Positions 1-8,796 of a stretch of 64,000 bases of DNA are shown here, piece by piece. The notes beneath the pieces are model-generated. The model made no database searches. It had not been told where the DNA came from and saw only the letters and a program-made list of their open reading frames with translations. This stretch comes from Amycolatopsis albispora (GTDB taxonomy: Bacteria; Actinomycetota; Actinomycetes; Mycobacteriales; Pseudonocardiaceae), in NCBI RefSeq assembly GCF_003312875.1, contig NZ_CP015163.1, forward strand, positions 5,642,001 to 5,706,000, written 5' to 3'. The position numbers were made by a program, and so were the translations under genes. Each line of letters begins with the position of its first letter. Position 1 is the stretch's first letter.

Positions 1-708
1 ATCGATGCCGAGCGTGCCGACCACGTGCCGGGCCGCGCGGCGGTACACCGCGAGCGCGTCGGCGCGGCGTCCGGCGTGGTAGAGCGCACGCATCAGCTGG
101 CCGATCGTGCGCTCCGCCAACGGGTTCTCGCGCACCATGGTGGTCAGCTCGGAGATCAGCTCGGCGTGCCTGCCGAGTTCGAGGTCGGCGTCCACGCGGG
201 CGCCGTGCACCGCGAGCCGCAGGTCCTCCAGTTCCGGCGCGTGCACCGAATCGGGGACGCCGGACAGCACCGGCCCCTTCCACAACGCGAGCGCCTCGGC
301 GAGCACGGCGGCTCGGCGCTCGGCCCCGGCCGCGGTGGCGTACTCGAGCAGCGCCCGCGCGCGGTGCACGTCGATCTGCGACGGGTCGACGGTCAGCTGG
401 TAGCCGGGCGGGCGGGTGTGGATCTGCGCGCCGTCGCCGCTGTCGCCCTGGATGGACCGCAGCACGCGGCGGAGGTGCGAGACGTTGCCGTGCACGATGG
501 TGCGCGCGGTGGCCGGTGGATCGTGCCCCCAGAGCGCGTCGATGATGTCGTCCAGTGGAACAACTTTGTTGGCGTGCAAGGCCAGCAGCGCCAGCAGCCC
601 CCGCACCCCCGGCCCGCCGACCGGCACCGGCCGCGAGCCCGCCAGCAGCTGGACCGGGCCGAGCAGCTGGAACCAGGCCTGGTGGGACCCCAAATCCCCT
701 TCGCTCAC
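1..708 (-). CDS. SARP/AfsR-type transcriptional activator, 3' end outside the window
   Basis: The reading frame runs leftwards from a GTG at 708 to the window edge (236 codons seen), so the C-terminus is missing. The start is set by an AGGGGAGG ribosome site four to five bases upstream. The first ~100 residues form an OmpR-like winged-helix domain (LLGPVQLLAG near the start, then NVSHLRRVLR and RPPGYQL). From about residue 110 it reads as a bacterial transcriptional activator (BTAD) helical domain, with ELEDLRLAVHGARVDADLEL and LMRALYHAGRRADALAVYR. This order is that of SARP and AfsR regulators, which activate secondary-metabolite or stress genes. Whether an NB-ARC ATPase and TPR region follow, as in AfsR, cannot be seen. 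It lies downstream of ectD in the same direction, but a hairpin separates them, so it is probably a separate unit. Confidence 0.85.
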   Translation of the reverse strand, partial: MSEGDLGSHQAWFQLLGPVQLLAGSRPVPVGGPGVRGLLALLALHANKVVPLDDIIDALWGHDPPATARTIVHGNVSHLRRVLRSIQGDSGDGAQIHTRPPGYQLTVDPSQIDVHRARALLEYATAAGAERRAAVLAEALALWKGPVLSGVPDSVHAPELEDLRLAVHGARVDADLELGRHAELISELTTMVRENPLAERTIGQLMRALYHAGRRADALAVYRRAARHVVGTLGID

Positions 709-817
709 TACGCCTCCCCTGCGTCGTGGACGAGCAGGAGAAGACGTTACTCGCAAACCCGGCAACCGGCGTGTGGAGTTGGGCATGCGCGGCGCCGGTG
801 GAACAACCCCCGGACAC

Positions 818-866
818 AACACCGCCCTGCACCATCAGTCCCGATCTGATGGTGCAGGGCGGTGTT
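818..866 (-). terminator. Perfect 21-bp inverted repeat, probable terminator after ectD
   Basis: Arms 818-838 and 846-866 are exact reverse complements with a 7-base loop. The hairpin lies between the end of ectD and the start of the SARP gene, both transcribed leftwards. It has no T-tract, as is common in actinobacteria. It could equally be an operator for the SARP gene. Confidence 0.6.
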
Positions 867-961
867 GCCGACTGCCACGGCCGGCGCGCGGGCGGTCTCA
901 CCCCGAGCAAGGAGTAACCGCCGCGTCACTTCGACCGTGACGGAGACAACGTAACAGGCCA

Positions 962-990
962 CGAAGGGTTAGCGAAGAGCCACCCCTTCG
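962..990 (-). terminator. Short hairpin just downstream of ectD
   Basis: The arms CGAAGGG and CCCTTCG flank a loop of about 15 bases, starting 15 bases past the ectD stop. This is a candidate first terminator of the ectoine operon. It is weaker than the 818-866 hairpin. Confidence 0.35.
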
Positions 991-1004
991 CGGCCTGATA
1001 ACGA

Positions 1005-1910
1005 TTATCGCCGGACCGGGGTGAAGTCGCGGGCCGCGATGAACTCCGGCCGTCGCTTCTCCGCGGCGAACGGTTCCACCACCGCGTTGTCCACGCTGTT
1101 GAACACCAGGAAGATGTTCGAGCGCGGGTACGGGGTGATGTTGTTGCCGGAGCCGTGCATGATGTTCGAGTCGAACCACAGCGCCGAGCCGGCGGCACCG
1201 GTGAACTGCTCGATGCCGTGCTCCGCGGCGAGCTTGGCGATCTCGTCCTCCGACGGCACGCCGATCTTCTGCTCCTTGAGCGAGGACTTGTAGTTGTCCT
1301 CCGGCGTCCGCCCGGCGCACTGCACGAACGTCCGCTGCGAACCCGGCATCACCATCAGCCCGCCGTTGAACGGGTAGTTGTCGGTGAGCGCGATGGAGCA
1401 GCTGACCGCCCTCGGCACCGGCATGCCGTCCTCGGCGTGCCAGGTCTCGAAGTCGGAGTGCCAGTAGAAACCGTTGCCGCGGAACCCGGGCATGTAGTTG
1501 ACCCGGCTCTGATGGACGTACACCTCGGACCCGAGGATCTGCCGCGCCCGGTCGAGCACGCGCGGATCCCGGACCAGCTCGGCGATCAGGTCGCTGATCC
1601 GGTGCACCTCGAAGATCGAGCGGACCTCGCCGCTGCTCTTCTCGGTCACCACTCGCTCGTCGGCCTTCAGTTCCTCGTCCCCGGACAGCCGGACGAGTTC
1701 CTGCCAGTAGGTCTGCACCTCGGCCGGGGAGAGCAGGCCCTCCACCACCGAGTAGCCCTTGGCGTCGTGCGAAGCCAAGGTGGCCGCATCGATCGGACCG
1801 TCCGCCTCACCGCCCCACACGGTGGGGTCGAGGCGGTCGATCGCCCCGGCGTCGGCCGCCGGGAGTCGGGTCGGGTAGGCGTCCCCGATCCGGGTGTCCA
1901 TCAGAGTCAA
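1005..1910 (-). CDS. ectD: Ectoine 5-hydroxylase EctD
   Basis: Fe(II)/2-oxoglutarate dioxygenase that hydroxylates ectoine to 5-hydroxyectoine in the cytoplasm. The 301-residue length is that of the family. The metal-binding facial triad is visible as H151 and D153 (WHSDFETWH) and H252 (NIMHGSGNN). The family segment around residues 135-165 (SRVNYMPGFRGNG then the HSD motif) is intact. It is the last gene of the ectABCD cluster and begins about 34 bases after the ectC stop, so it is probably co-transcribed. The product set predicts that the organism makes both ectoine and hydroxyectoine as osmotic and heat protectants. Confidence 0.95.
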   Translation of the reverse strand: MTLMDTRIGDAYPTRLPAADAGAIDRLDPTVWGGEADGPIDAATLASHDAKGYSVVEGLLSPAEVQTYWQELVRLSGDEELKADERVVTEKSSGEVRSIFEVHRISDLIAELVRDPRVLDRARQILGSEVYVHQSRVNYMPGFRGNGFYWHSDFETWHAEDGMPVPRAVSCSIALTDNYPFNGGLMVMPGSQRTFVQCAGRTPEDNYKSSLKEQKIGVPSEDEIAKLAAEHGIEQFTGAAGSALWFDSNIMHGSGNNITPYPRSNIFLVFNSVDNAVVEPFAAEKRRPEFIAARDFTPVRR

Positions 1911-1944
1911 ACTGCTCGCCTCCTCGTGATCGTGCTCTTTTCGC

Positions 1945-2337
1945 TCAGGACTCTTCGGTCACCAGCGGGTACACGCCGTTCTCGTCGTGGACCTCGCGTC
2001 CGGTGACCGGCGGGTTGAAGACGCAGACCGTCTTCATGTCGGTCTTCGGCAGCACCTGGTGCTTGTCGTGGTCGTTGAGCAGGTACAGCGAACCGGGCTT
2101 GAGCTGGTGGCGCTCGCCGGTGGCCTTGTTGACCAGCTCGCCCTCGCCCTCGTAGACGAACACGGCCTCGATGTGGTTGGCGTACCAGAAGTCGTTGACC
2201 GTGCCCGCGTAGAGCGTGGTCTCGTGCACCGAGAAGCCGACCTTCTCCTTCGCCAGGATGATGCGCTTGCTGCGCCAGTTCGGGGTCTTGATGTCGGCGT
2301 CGGTGTCGGTGATCTCGTCGAGGGTGCGGACGATCAA
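1945..2337 (-). CDS. ectC: L-ectoine synthase EctC
   Basis: Cupin-fold cyclase that closes N-gamma-acetyl-L-2,4-diaminobutyrate to ectoine, the last step of ectoine synthesis. It has 130 residues, typical for EctC. The family start MIVRTLDEI, the [17 protein letters not shown] stretch, the metal/substrate region [14 protein letters not shown] and the [12 protein letters not shown] segment are all present. A 20-base gap separates it from ectB, with an AGGAG site just before the ATG. Confidence 0.96.
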   Translation of the reverse strand: MIVRTLDEITDTDADIKTPNWRSKRIILAKEKVGFSVHETTLYAGTVNDFWYANHIEAVFVYEGEGELVNKATGERHQLKPGSLYLLNDHDKHQVLPKTDMKTVCVFNPPVTGREVHDENGVYPLVTEES

Positions 2338-2357
2338 AGTCGTGTCTCCTTAGCTTC

Positions 2358-3617
2358 CTACTTGGTCAGCACGGCGCGAACGGACTCGCCGATGATCTCC
2401 AGGCCCTGCTCCAGCTCGGCGTCGTTGATGGTCAGCGCGGGGAGCAGCTTCATCACTTCACCGTCGGGCCCGGAGGTCTCCATCAGCAGACCACGATCGA
2501 AGGCCTCCGCGCACACCGAGCCGGCCAGCTCGCCGCTGGCGAACTCGATGCCGCGGGCCAGTCCACGGCCCTTGGCCACCAGGTTCGCCTCGGGGTGGGC
2601 TTGCACGATCTCGTCGAACACCGAGCCGATGCGCTCGCCCTTCGCGCGGGTGGACTGCTCGAGCTTGTCGTCGCTCCAGTACACGCGCAGCGCTTCGGTG
2701 GCGGTGACGAAGGCCGGGTTGATGCCGCGGAAGGTGCCGTTGTGCTCGCCCGGCTCCCACACGTCCAGCTCCGGCTTGATCAGCGTGAGCGCCAGCGGCA
2801 GGCCGTACCCGCCGATCGACTTCGACAGGCAGACGATGTCCGGCTTGATGCCGGCGTCCTCGAAGCTGAAGAACGGGCCGGTGCGGCCGCAGCCCATCTG
2901 CACGTCGTCGAGGATGAGCAGGATGTTGTGCCGTTCGCACAGGTCGGACAGGCCCTTGAGCCACTCCAGCCTGGCCGCGTTGATGCCGCCTTCGCCCTGC
3001 AGCGCCTCGACGATCACCGCGGCGGGCTCGTTCAGGCCGCTGCCGGAGTCCTCGAGCAGCCGCTCGAAGTACAGGAAGTCGGGGTAGGCGCCGTCGAAGT
3101 ACTTGTCGTACGGCATCGGGGTGGCGTGCACCAGCGGCACCCCGGCGCCGCCGCGCTTCATCGAGTTGCCGGTGACCGACAGCGCGCCCAGCGTCATGCC
3201 GTGGAAGGCGTTGGTGAAGTTGATGACCGACTCCTTGCCGGTCACCTTGCGCGCCAGCTTGAGCGCGGCTTCGACGGCGTTCGCGCCACCGGGGCCGGGG
3301 AAGACCACCTTGTAGTCCAGCTCGCGCGGCCCGAGGATCTTCTCCTGGAGCGTCTCCAGGAAGTCGCGCTTGGCCACGGTGAACATGTCCAGCGCGTGGG
3401 TCACGCCGTCGCGCGCGATGTAGTCGATCAGCGCCTGCTTGAGCGCCGGGTTGTTGTGGCCGTAGTTCAGCGCGCCCGCGCCGGCGAAGAAGTCGAGATA
3501 GCCCTTGCCGTTCTCGTCGTAGAGCATGCTGCCCTGCGCGCGGTCGAAGACCACCGGCCAGCCGCGGCTGTAACTCCGCACCTCGGATTCGAGTTTCGAG
3601 AAGATTTCCATGTTCAT
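2358..3617 (-). CDS. ectB: L-2,4-diaminobutyrate transaminase EctB
   Basis: PLP-dependent class III aminotransferase that converts aspartate semialdehyde and glutamate to 2,4-diaminobutyrate, the first committed step of ectoine synthesis. It has 419 residues, which is the full family length. The PLP-binding lysine is K266 in LSKSIGG, and the cofactor-contacting aspartates lie in LILDDVQMG (residues 234-242). The N-terminal [19 protein letters not shown] segment is characteristic of EctB. It sits between ectA (48 bases upstream) and ectC (20 bases downstream) in one operon. Confidence 0.96.
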   Translation of the reverse strand: MNMEIFSKLESEVRSYSRGWPVVFDRAQGSMLYDENGKGYLDFFAGAGALNYGHNNPALKQALIDYIARDGVTHALDMFTVAKRDFLETLQEKILGPRELDYKVVFPGPGGANAVEAALKLARKVTGKESVINFTNAFHGMTLGALSVTGNSMKRGGAGVPLVHATPMPYDKYFDGAYPDFLYFERLLEDSGSGLNEPAAVIVEALQGEGGINAARLEWLKGLSDLCERHNILLILDDVQMGCGRTGPFFSFEDAGIKPDIVCLSKSIGGYGLPLALTLIKPELDVWEPGEHNGTFRGINPAFVTATEALRVYWSDDKLEQSTRAKGERIGSVFDEIVQAHPEANLVAKGRGLARGIEFASGELAGSVCAEAFDRGLLMETSGPDGEVMKLLPALTINDAELEQGLEIIGESVRAVLTK

Positions 3618-3665
3618 CGCCAGTTCCGTCCGTCCCTGTGGAGTGATCCCGTTGCGGTGTGCGAA

Positions 3666-4166
3666 TTATCTGTGCGTCAACGGTCCGATTCGATAGAGAT
3701 CCTCGGGTTCGTGCACAACGTTGTCTTCCGGGAAATCGTCGGAACTGAACAGTTCAGCGCTTTCCAGATCGGCTTCCCAGCGCTTCGCGAAGGACTCGAA
3801 GAGCTTGATGGACGCCTGGTTGTCCGGGGTGATGGTGGTCTCCAGATAGCGGACGCCTTGGCCGACCAAGCGGTCGAACAAGGCGTCCAGCAAAGCTCCG
3901 GCCAGCCCTTTTCCGCGTTGTGAGGCGTCGACGGCGACCTGCCAGACCAGCGCCGTCTCGGGATCGGACGGCTTGCGGTAGCCGATCACGAAGCCGACCG
4001 CCGCGTCACCGGATCGTGCGACCACCGAGGTGTCGGCAAAATCGCGGCACCACAGCAGATAGGCGTACGGCGAGTTCAGATCGAGCTTCTGGGAATCGCG
4101 CGCGATTCGCCAGAGTTCGGCGCCATCCGCCTTGGTCGGGGATTCGATCAAGTGCTTTCCGGACAT
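3666..4166 (-). CDS. ectA: L-2,4-diaminobutyrate N-gamma-acetyltransferase EctA
   Basis: GNAT-family acetyltransferase that uses acetyl-CoA to make N-gamma-acetyldiaminobutyrate. It has 166 residues. The LNSPYAYLLWCRDFADTS segment (about residues 30-47) and the acetyl-CoA loop SQRGKGLAGALLDALF (about residues 102-117) are diagnostic. It is the first gene of ectABCD. No strong ribosome site precedes the ATG. A TAAGTT box at 4175-4180 lies eight bases upstream, so the mRNA may be nearly leaderless. Confidence 0.95.
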   Translation of the reverse strand: MSGKHLIESPTKADGAELWRIARDSQKLDLNSPYAYLLWCRDFADTSVVARSGDAAVGFVIGYRKPSDPETALVWQVAVDASQRGKGLAGALLDALFDRLVGQGVRYLETTITPDNQASIKLFESFAKRWEADLESAELFSSDDFPEDNVVHEPEDLYRIGPLTHR

Positions 4167-4446
4167 GTCAAACGAACTTAACAGAATCGCAAAGCCGACT
4201 CAGCCCGGACGAACTAGTGCAACTGGCCTACCAGCGCAGACACAGAAAACCCTGTGACTATGGCAACAGTAACGTAGGTTTGCCGCAATCGGTGGACTAC
4301 AATGCCGCAGCCGACCGCCACCGCTTCGTGACGAAGCGGTTTCACTTCGGACACGGTAGTGGCCACGCTCACGAGATGCGACTCAAAGAGCACGTTTGGC
4401 CTAAGCATACGCTGGGTACTCCGGTACTTTTCCCAGCGGGAGCCAC
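4167..4446. promoter_or_regulatory. ect operon upstream region
   Basis: This gap of about 280 bases lies between ectA and the end of the next leftward gene. It is clearly less GC-rich than its surroundings. It holds a candidate -10 (TAAGTT on the minus strand, 4175-4180) and a perfect 8-bp inverted repeat with a 3-base loop (CCGCTTCG at 4321-4328, CGAAGCGG at 4332-4339). The repeat could be an operator for osmotic control or a terminator for the leftward DinB-like gene. A 64-codon frame here has no coding support. Confidence 0.4.
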
Positions 4447-4983
4447 CTATTCGCCGACCTGGCCGTCGGCGAACTCACGCAGCACGTCGAGGTGCCCGAC
4501 GTGCCTCGCGGTCTCCTGCACCAGGTGGGTGAGCACCCATCGAACGGTCTTGTCCTCGCCCGGCCGTCGCACCGGGTCATCGGCCGACAACCCGGCCAGG
4601 GCGGCACGCGAGATCCGCCATTCCTCCTGGTAGGCCGCCACCAGCTCGGCCGGCGAGTGCTCCTTGCCGAGGCGGAAGAGGAAGTCGTGGTCGCCGGTGT
4701 CGCCCCAGAGATCGGGCAGCTCGCTGCCGCCGCCGACGATGGTCAGCCACCACCGCTCGACCGCGGTCAGGTGCCGGATCACCCCGAGCGCGTTCATCTC
4801 CGGCGACGCCGGGAACGGCGTGCCCGCGGCCTCGGCCCGGCTCAGCCCGGCCACCTTGTTGACCGCCGTGGCCCGCAGGAAGTCGAGGAAGCCCCAGAGC
4901 AGGGTCAGCTCGTCGTCGGCCCGGGTTTCCGGCCACGCCCGCTCGACCGGATCCGCCATTTCCTTCGAACTCGAGTTCGACAC
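4447..4983 (-). CDS. DinB/DUF664-family protein
   Basis: 178 residues with the four-helix DinB fold pattern. The putative metal histidines lie in NALGVIRHLTAVERWW (around residue 70) and in THLVQETARHVGHLDVL (about 150-166). Actinobacterial members of the DinB/MDMPI group are often thiol-dependent enzymes using mycothiol, but the substrate cannot be told here. The first possible start is a GTG at 4983, without a clear ribosome site. An ATG at 4959 is an alternative that would remove eight residues. It follows the DUF445 gene by 12 bases and is probably co-transcribed with it. Confidence 0.75.
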   Translation of the reverse strand: MSNSSSKEMADPVERAWPETRADDELTLLWGFLDFLRATAVNKVAGLSRAEAAGTPFPASPEMNALGVIRHLTAVERWWLTIVGGGSELPDLWGDTGDHDFLFRLGKEHSPAELVAAYQEEWRISRAALAGLSADDPVRRPGEDKTVRWVLTHLVQETARHVGHLDVLREFADGQVGE

Positions 4984-4995
4984 GCGGAAAAGGTA

Positions 4996-6231
4996 TCAGG
5001 CGGCGAAGTGTTCCAGCAGCAGGACCTGCGCCTCACCCACGGCGAAGCCGAGCAGCGCGCCGGTGGCGATCAGGATCCATTCGTCCTGCTGGAAGGCGGG
5101 CCGGAGCAGGCCCTCGAACTCGGCGGGCGACAGCTGTTTCATCTTGGTCACCAGCAGGTTCCGGATGTCCATCGCGTCTTCGGCGTAGTCCTCGACGTAG
5201 GTCATCGTCTCCGGCAGCCGCGCCATGATCAGCTCGGAGATCCGCAGCTTCATCGCCTGGTAGCGCTTGCTGCCCACCGCCATCACCACCAGCGGCCTGG
5301 CCAGGCTGGTGTGCTTGGCCAGCTCGGCGTCCACCTGGCGCTGGACCAGCGCGAGCACCTTGTCCGACGCGGGCCCGCGCAGCACCGCCTCGATCACGTT
5401 GTGCGGGGTGATGATCTCCTTGGCGATCAGCGCGCCGTAGGCCTCGGACACCTCGGCGCGGCGCTTGAGGAACAGGCCCTGCCACTCGAACAGCCCGAGG
5501 TAGCGCTTCGGCTGCTGCGGCCGGAAGATCATCTTCAGCGCCAGCCAGTCGGTGAACCAGCCGGTGAACAGGCCGAACAGCGGCATGATCAGCGGCGCCT
5601 TGAACAGGATCCAGGCGCCCATCTGGATCACCCCGATCAGCCCGCCGAAGACGATGCCGGAGCGGGCGATGAACTTGAACTCCTTGTCGCCCGCCTCCTG
5701 GAAGATCCGGTTCAGCAGCCGCTTGTCCTTGACCAGGCTGGTGACCACCATGTCCTTGAGGTCGAAGACGCTGTCCACGTCCTGCTTGACCCCGTCCATG
5801 ATCGAGGCGACCATGCGCGGCGCCTCCGCCTGCACCCGCGTGATCACCATTCGCTGCACGCGCGTCGGCAGCGATTCCCACAGCCCGGGCTGGTATTCGG
5901 CGGCCACCACCCGCACGATCTCCTCGACCCCGGCCAGCAGCGGCTTCTCGATCTCCTTGGCGATGCGCTCCGGGTCGAGCCGGTTGAGCACGTCACCCGG
6001 CTTGATCAGCTGCTGGGTCATCGTGTCGCAGGCGATGCCAGCCATCCGCGCGGCCCGCTTCGGCACCACCCCCTGCCAGCCCAGGAATGGTTTGATGCCA
6101 ACGAATTCCACCGGCTGGAACATCATCCGGATGGCCACCAGCTTGGTGGTGTAGCCGATCAGCGCGGCGATCAGCGGGATGGAGCAGTAGAGCGGCCAGT
6201 TCCGCGCGAAGTCGTCGATGATGCCGCTCAT
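4996..6231 (-). CDS. DUF445-family membrane protein
   Basis: 411 residues. The two repeated DUF445 signatures are visible: an N-terminal membrane segment followed by GYTTKLVAIRMMFQPVEF, and an internal copy GWFTDWLALKMIFRPQQPKR near residues 225-245. Hydrophobic segments occur at the N-terminus, around 205-235 and at the extreme C-terminus (ATGALLGFAVGEAQ). The family (relatives include Bacillus YheB) has no settled function. The gene is followed closely by the DinB-like gene and preceded by an Abi-alpha-like gene, all leftward. Confidence 0.8.
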   Translation of the reverse strand: MSGIIDDFARNWPLYCSIPLIAALIGYTTKLVAIRMMFQPVEFVGIKPFLGWQGVVPKRAARMAGIACDTMTQQLIKPGDVLNRLDPERIAKEIEKPLLAGVEEIVRVVAAEYQPGLWESLPTRVQRMVITRVQAEAPRMVASIMDGVKQDVDSVFDLKDMVVTSLVKDKRLLNRIFQEAGDKEFKFIARSGIVFGGLIGVIQMGAWILFKAPLIMPLFGLFTGWFTDWLALKMIFRPQQPKRYLGLFEWQGLFLKRRAEVSEAYGALIAKEIITPHNVIEAVLRGPASDKVLALVQRQVDAELAKHTSLARPLVVMAVGSKRYQAMKLRISELIMARLPETMTYVEDYAEDAMDIRNLLVTKMKQLSPAEFEGLLRPAFQQDEWILIATGALLGFAVGEAQVLLLEHFAA

Positions 6232-6268
6232 GGCTCATGATCACACGGGGGTCCACCTGGGACAATGA

Positions 6269-7045
6269 TCAGCTTCGCGCGGGGTCGCAGGCCGCCCAGA
6301 ATTCCTTGCCCAACCGCGAGATGTGCACGGTCCGGCGAACGAACTTCACCCGTTTGACCGAGTTCTCCGCGGCCCGGACCGCGTCGTCGGTGAGCAGGAT
6401 TTCGTACTGGGTCTCGAGTTCCGGCACTTCCTCGTCCGGTTCGGCCAGGCCGAGACCGATCAGCCGGGTGACGTAGGCGGGCACCTGGTCGAGCAGGGTC
6501 ACCCCGGCCGCCTTGCCCACGGTGGACGCGTTGCGCAACACCACCCGGCCCGCGCCGCCGAGCCCGTTGCGCTCGGTGACGTCGATCAGCGGGAACGGCG
6601 CCCCGTCGGACAACGCGGAGAGAATGCGTGCTTCGTCCGGCGTGAGCTGGCGCAGGATGATCGCGTACAGGTATTCGCGGGCGCGCTCGCGGCCGAATCC
6701 GATGGATCGGTTCAGCAGCTCGGCCATCGCCGCGCGCAGCGGCTCGACGCTCTCCGAGGACGGCATCACCACCACGGTGCCGCGGATCTCGCCGTTCAAC
6801 GGCTGGACGTGCCGCCCGTTGCCGCCGACGTTCATCGCCGACGCGGCGCTCAGCGCGGCCAGGTACGGGTCGTCGACCTCTTCGAGGCGGCGCCGCAGCT
6901 CGGTCAGCGCGAGCCGTTCCAGCGAGCGCAGGCCGCGCTCGGCCGCGTCCGCGCCGGGCAGCCGCTTGCCGAGCGAGTAACCCGCGCGGGCGGCGATGCT
7001 GGCCAGCTTGCCCGCCCGCTCGGCGAAGTTCTCCGGAGCTCCCAC
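6269..7045 (-). CDS. Abi-alpha (DUF4393)-like protein
   Basis: 258 residues starting at a GTG with an AAGGAGGGGAG ribosome site. The middle of the protein (LTPDEARILSALSDG, about 130-145, then PFPLIDV) matches the pattern I associate with Abi-alpha/DUF4393 proteins, some of which are linked to phage abortive infection. The N-terminal 60 residues are a helical region rich in Ala, Arg and Leu. No catalytic motif is recognised. It lies 37 bases upstream of the DUF445 gene and may share its transcript. The family call is a recollection of pattern and should be tested by profile search. Confidence 0.5.
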   Translation of the reverse strand: MGAPENFAERAGKLASIAARAGYSLGKRLPGADAAERGLRSLERLALTELRRRLEEVDDPYLAALSAASAMNVGGNGRHVQPLNGEIRGTVVVMPSSESVEPLRAAMAELLNRSIGFGRERAREYLYAIILRQLTPDEARILSALSDGAPFPLIDVTERNGLGGAGRVVLRNASTVGKAAGVTLLDQVPAYVTRLIGLGLAEPDEEVPELETQYEILLTDDAVRAAENSVKRVKFVRRTVHISRLGKEFWAACDPARS

Positions 7046-7124
7046 GGCGCCACTCCCCTCCTTGACGCCCGGAATACTACTTTTCAGTAGGTTCGCTGGG
7101 CCGAACGGACGTCCGTTGCCTCCA

Positions 7125-7736
7125 TCACACCACGAGCCAGGCCTTCGCGGCGGCCAGGCCCTCGAGCGTGATCTGGTGGCCGCCCGCGTGCCGGTGCTCG
7201 GTGACCTCGGCCGACCGTTCCCGCAGGAAGTCCACGTACTGCTCGGTCGAGGCCAGCGGCGCCATCGGGTCGCGCTCGCCGTTGGACAGGAAAACGCGGG
7301 TGCGCCGCAGCTCGCGCTCCGGCGGCTCCGGCACCGGCGACATCGCGGCGAACAGGATCGCCTCGGTCACCGCGTCCGGGCGCAGCAGGGTGGTCGCGGC
7401 GGCGATGTTGGCGCCGTTCGAGAAGCCGACCGCGACCAGCCGCCGGTCACCGAGGTCGTACAGCTGCCGTGCTTCGAGCACGAAGTCGGCGAGCTGGTTC
7501 GCGCGGAAGATGACGTCCTGGGTGTCGAACACGCCCTCACGCAGGCGGCGGAACCACCGCGCGGCGCCGTGCTCGGAAACCGGTCCGGCCGGGGCGAGCA
7601 GCGTCGCCTTCGGGTTCAGCTCGCCGGCCAGGCCGACCAGGTCGTCCGGCCCGCCGCCGGTGCCGTGCAGCAGGAGCAGCACGGGGGCCGACGGATCGCC
7701 TTCGACGAACTTGTGCTCGAACTGGAGGTCGGTCAT
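7125..7736 (-). CDS. MhqD-like alpha/beta hydrolase (carboxylesterase/phospholipase family)
   Basis: 203 residues. An alpha/beta hydrolase with the oxyanion region LLLLHGTGGGPDDL (about 18-31), the nucleophile elbow VGFSNGANIAA (Ser about 110), a catalytic Asp in NGERDPMAP and a His in HAGGHQITLEG. The ATG at 7736 overlaps the stop of the preceding dioxygenase gene (ATGA), so the two are translationally coupled. An adjacent ring-cleaving dioxygenase and a MarR regulator form the layout known from Bacillus mhqOD, which responds to hydroquinones and catechols. That function is inferred here. Confidence 0.8.
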   Translation of the reverse strand: MTDLQFEHKFVEGDPSAPVLLLLHGTGGGPDDLVGLAGELNPKATLLAPAGPVSEHGAARWFRRLREGVFDTQDVIFRANQLADFVLEARQLYDLGDRRLVAVGFSNGANIAAATTLLRPDAVTEAILFAAMSPVPEPPERELRRTRVFLSNGERDPMAPLASTEQYVDFLRERSAEVTEHRHAGGHQITLEGLAAAKAWLVV

Positions 7737-8698
7737 TTCCGCTCCAGGTTGTTCTCGGCGGGCAGTTCGAGCTTCGGCAGCGAGGCTTCGATCTGCTCGC
7801 GGGTCGGCTCCAGCCACGGCGGCAGCTTCAGCGAGCGACCCAGTTCCAGCAGCGGCTCGTCGATCGCGAAGCCGGGCTCGTCGGTGGCCATCTCCAGCAG
7901 CGTGCCGCCGGGCTCGCGGAAGTAGATCGAGCGGAAGTACTGGCGGTCGAGGATCGAGGTGACGTTCACGCCGCGGTCGACCAGTTCCTCGCGCCAGGCG
8001 ACCTGGGTCTGCTCGTCGGGCACCCGCCACGCCACGTGGTGCACGGTGCCGGAAGCGACCAGGCCGCGTGGCGCGTCCGGCGTGACCAGCACGTCGACCA
8101 GCGCGCCGGGCCCACCGTCACCGGCGGCGAAGCGGAACCGGTTGCCGTCCTGCTCGCTGAAGTCCAGCCCGATGCCGTCGGTCAGCATCTCCGCGGTCGC
8201 GTCCTCTTTGGACACTGAAAGGGTCACCGAGTGCAGGCCGCGGATGGCGTGCTCGGCGGGCACCAGCGGGGTGTCCCACGGGTCGCGCGGATCGCCCTGC
8301 GGGTGCGCGACCAGCGCGAGCTTGAGGCCGTCGGGGTCGGTGAAGGTGAGCGTGTCCTCGTTGTCCCGGTTGGTCACCCGGCCGGTGTCCAGGCCGGTGG
8401 CCTCGAGGTGCTGCTTCCACCAGCCGATCGAATTCTCCGGCACGGAGAAGGAGGTGGTGGTCGCCTGGCCGGTGCCGTGCCTGCCGCTGGGCGCGTCGCG
8501 CCACGGGAAGAAGGTCATCAGCGTGCCGGGCTTGCCGGACTGGTCGCCGTAGTAGAGGTGGTAGGTGCCGGGGTCGTCGAAGTTGACCGTGGTTTTCACC
8601 AGGCGGAGGCCGAGGGTGCGGAGGTAGAAGTCGGCGTTGCGCTGGGGGTCGCCGCCGATGGCGGTGACGTGGTGGAGGCCGCTGGTCTTGATGGACAT
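7733..8698 (-). CDS. MhqO-like ring-cleaving dioxygenase (glyoxalase superfamily)
   Basis: 321 residues starting at the ATG at 8698, which has a CAGGAG site seven bases upstream. Two tandem vicinal-oxygen-chelate modules are seen: GLHHVTAIGGDPQRNADFYL at the N-terminus and GLHSVTLSV around residue 155. Later come VHHVAWRV and a metal Glu in REPGGTLLEMATDEPGF. This arrangement is that of the MhqO/PcpA-like extradiol dioxygenases that open hydroquinone or catechol rings. The gene is divergent from a MarR regulator and overlaps the hydrolase gene downstream. Confidence 0.87.
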   Translation of the reverse strand: MSIKTSGLHHVTAIGGDPQRNADFYLRTLGLRLVKTTVNFDDPGTYHLYYGDQSGKPGTLMTFFPWRDAPSGRHGTGQATTTSFSVPENSIGWWKQHLEATGLDTGRVTNRDNEDTLTFTDPDGLKLALVAHPQGDPRDPWDTPLVPAEHAIRGLHSVTLSVSKEDATAEMLTDGIGLDFSEQDGNRFRFAAGDGGPGALVDVLVTPDAPRGLVASGTVHHVAWRVPDEQTQVAWREELVDRGVNVTSILDRQYFRSIYFREPGGTLLEMATDEPGFAIDEPLLELGRSLKLPPWLEPTREQIEASLPKLELPAENNLERK

Positions 8699-8796
8699 CG
8701 CTACTCCTGACGGAAGCGGGGGTGAACTCAAGCTAACCCGAAAACCTCTTCCGCGCAAGATATATTCCAGCGAGAGGTCTGGGGTACACTGGCGGC
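8699..8796. promoter_or_regulatory. Divergent promoter region of the dioxygenase and marR genes
   Basis: 98 bases between divergent starts. On the plus strand a TACACT box (8785-8790) lies six bases before the marR GTG, which has no ribosome site, suggesting a leaderless transcript. Loose inverted arms ACCTCT (8744-8749) and AGAGGT (8773-8778) flank an AT-rich centre and could be a MarR operator. The operator call is weak. Confidence 0.45.

Noticed and set aside
4214..4408. A 64-codon leftward frame upstream of ectA
   Set aside because: It lies in the AT-richer promoter region, has no ribosome site and no recognisable product, and overlaps a likely operator.
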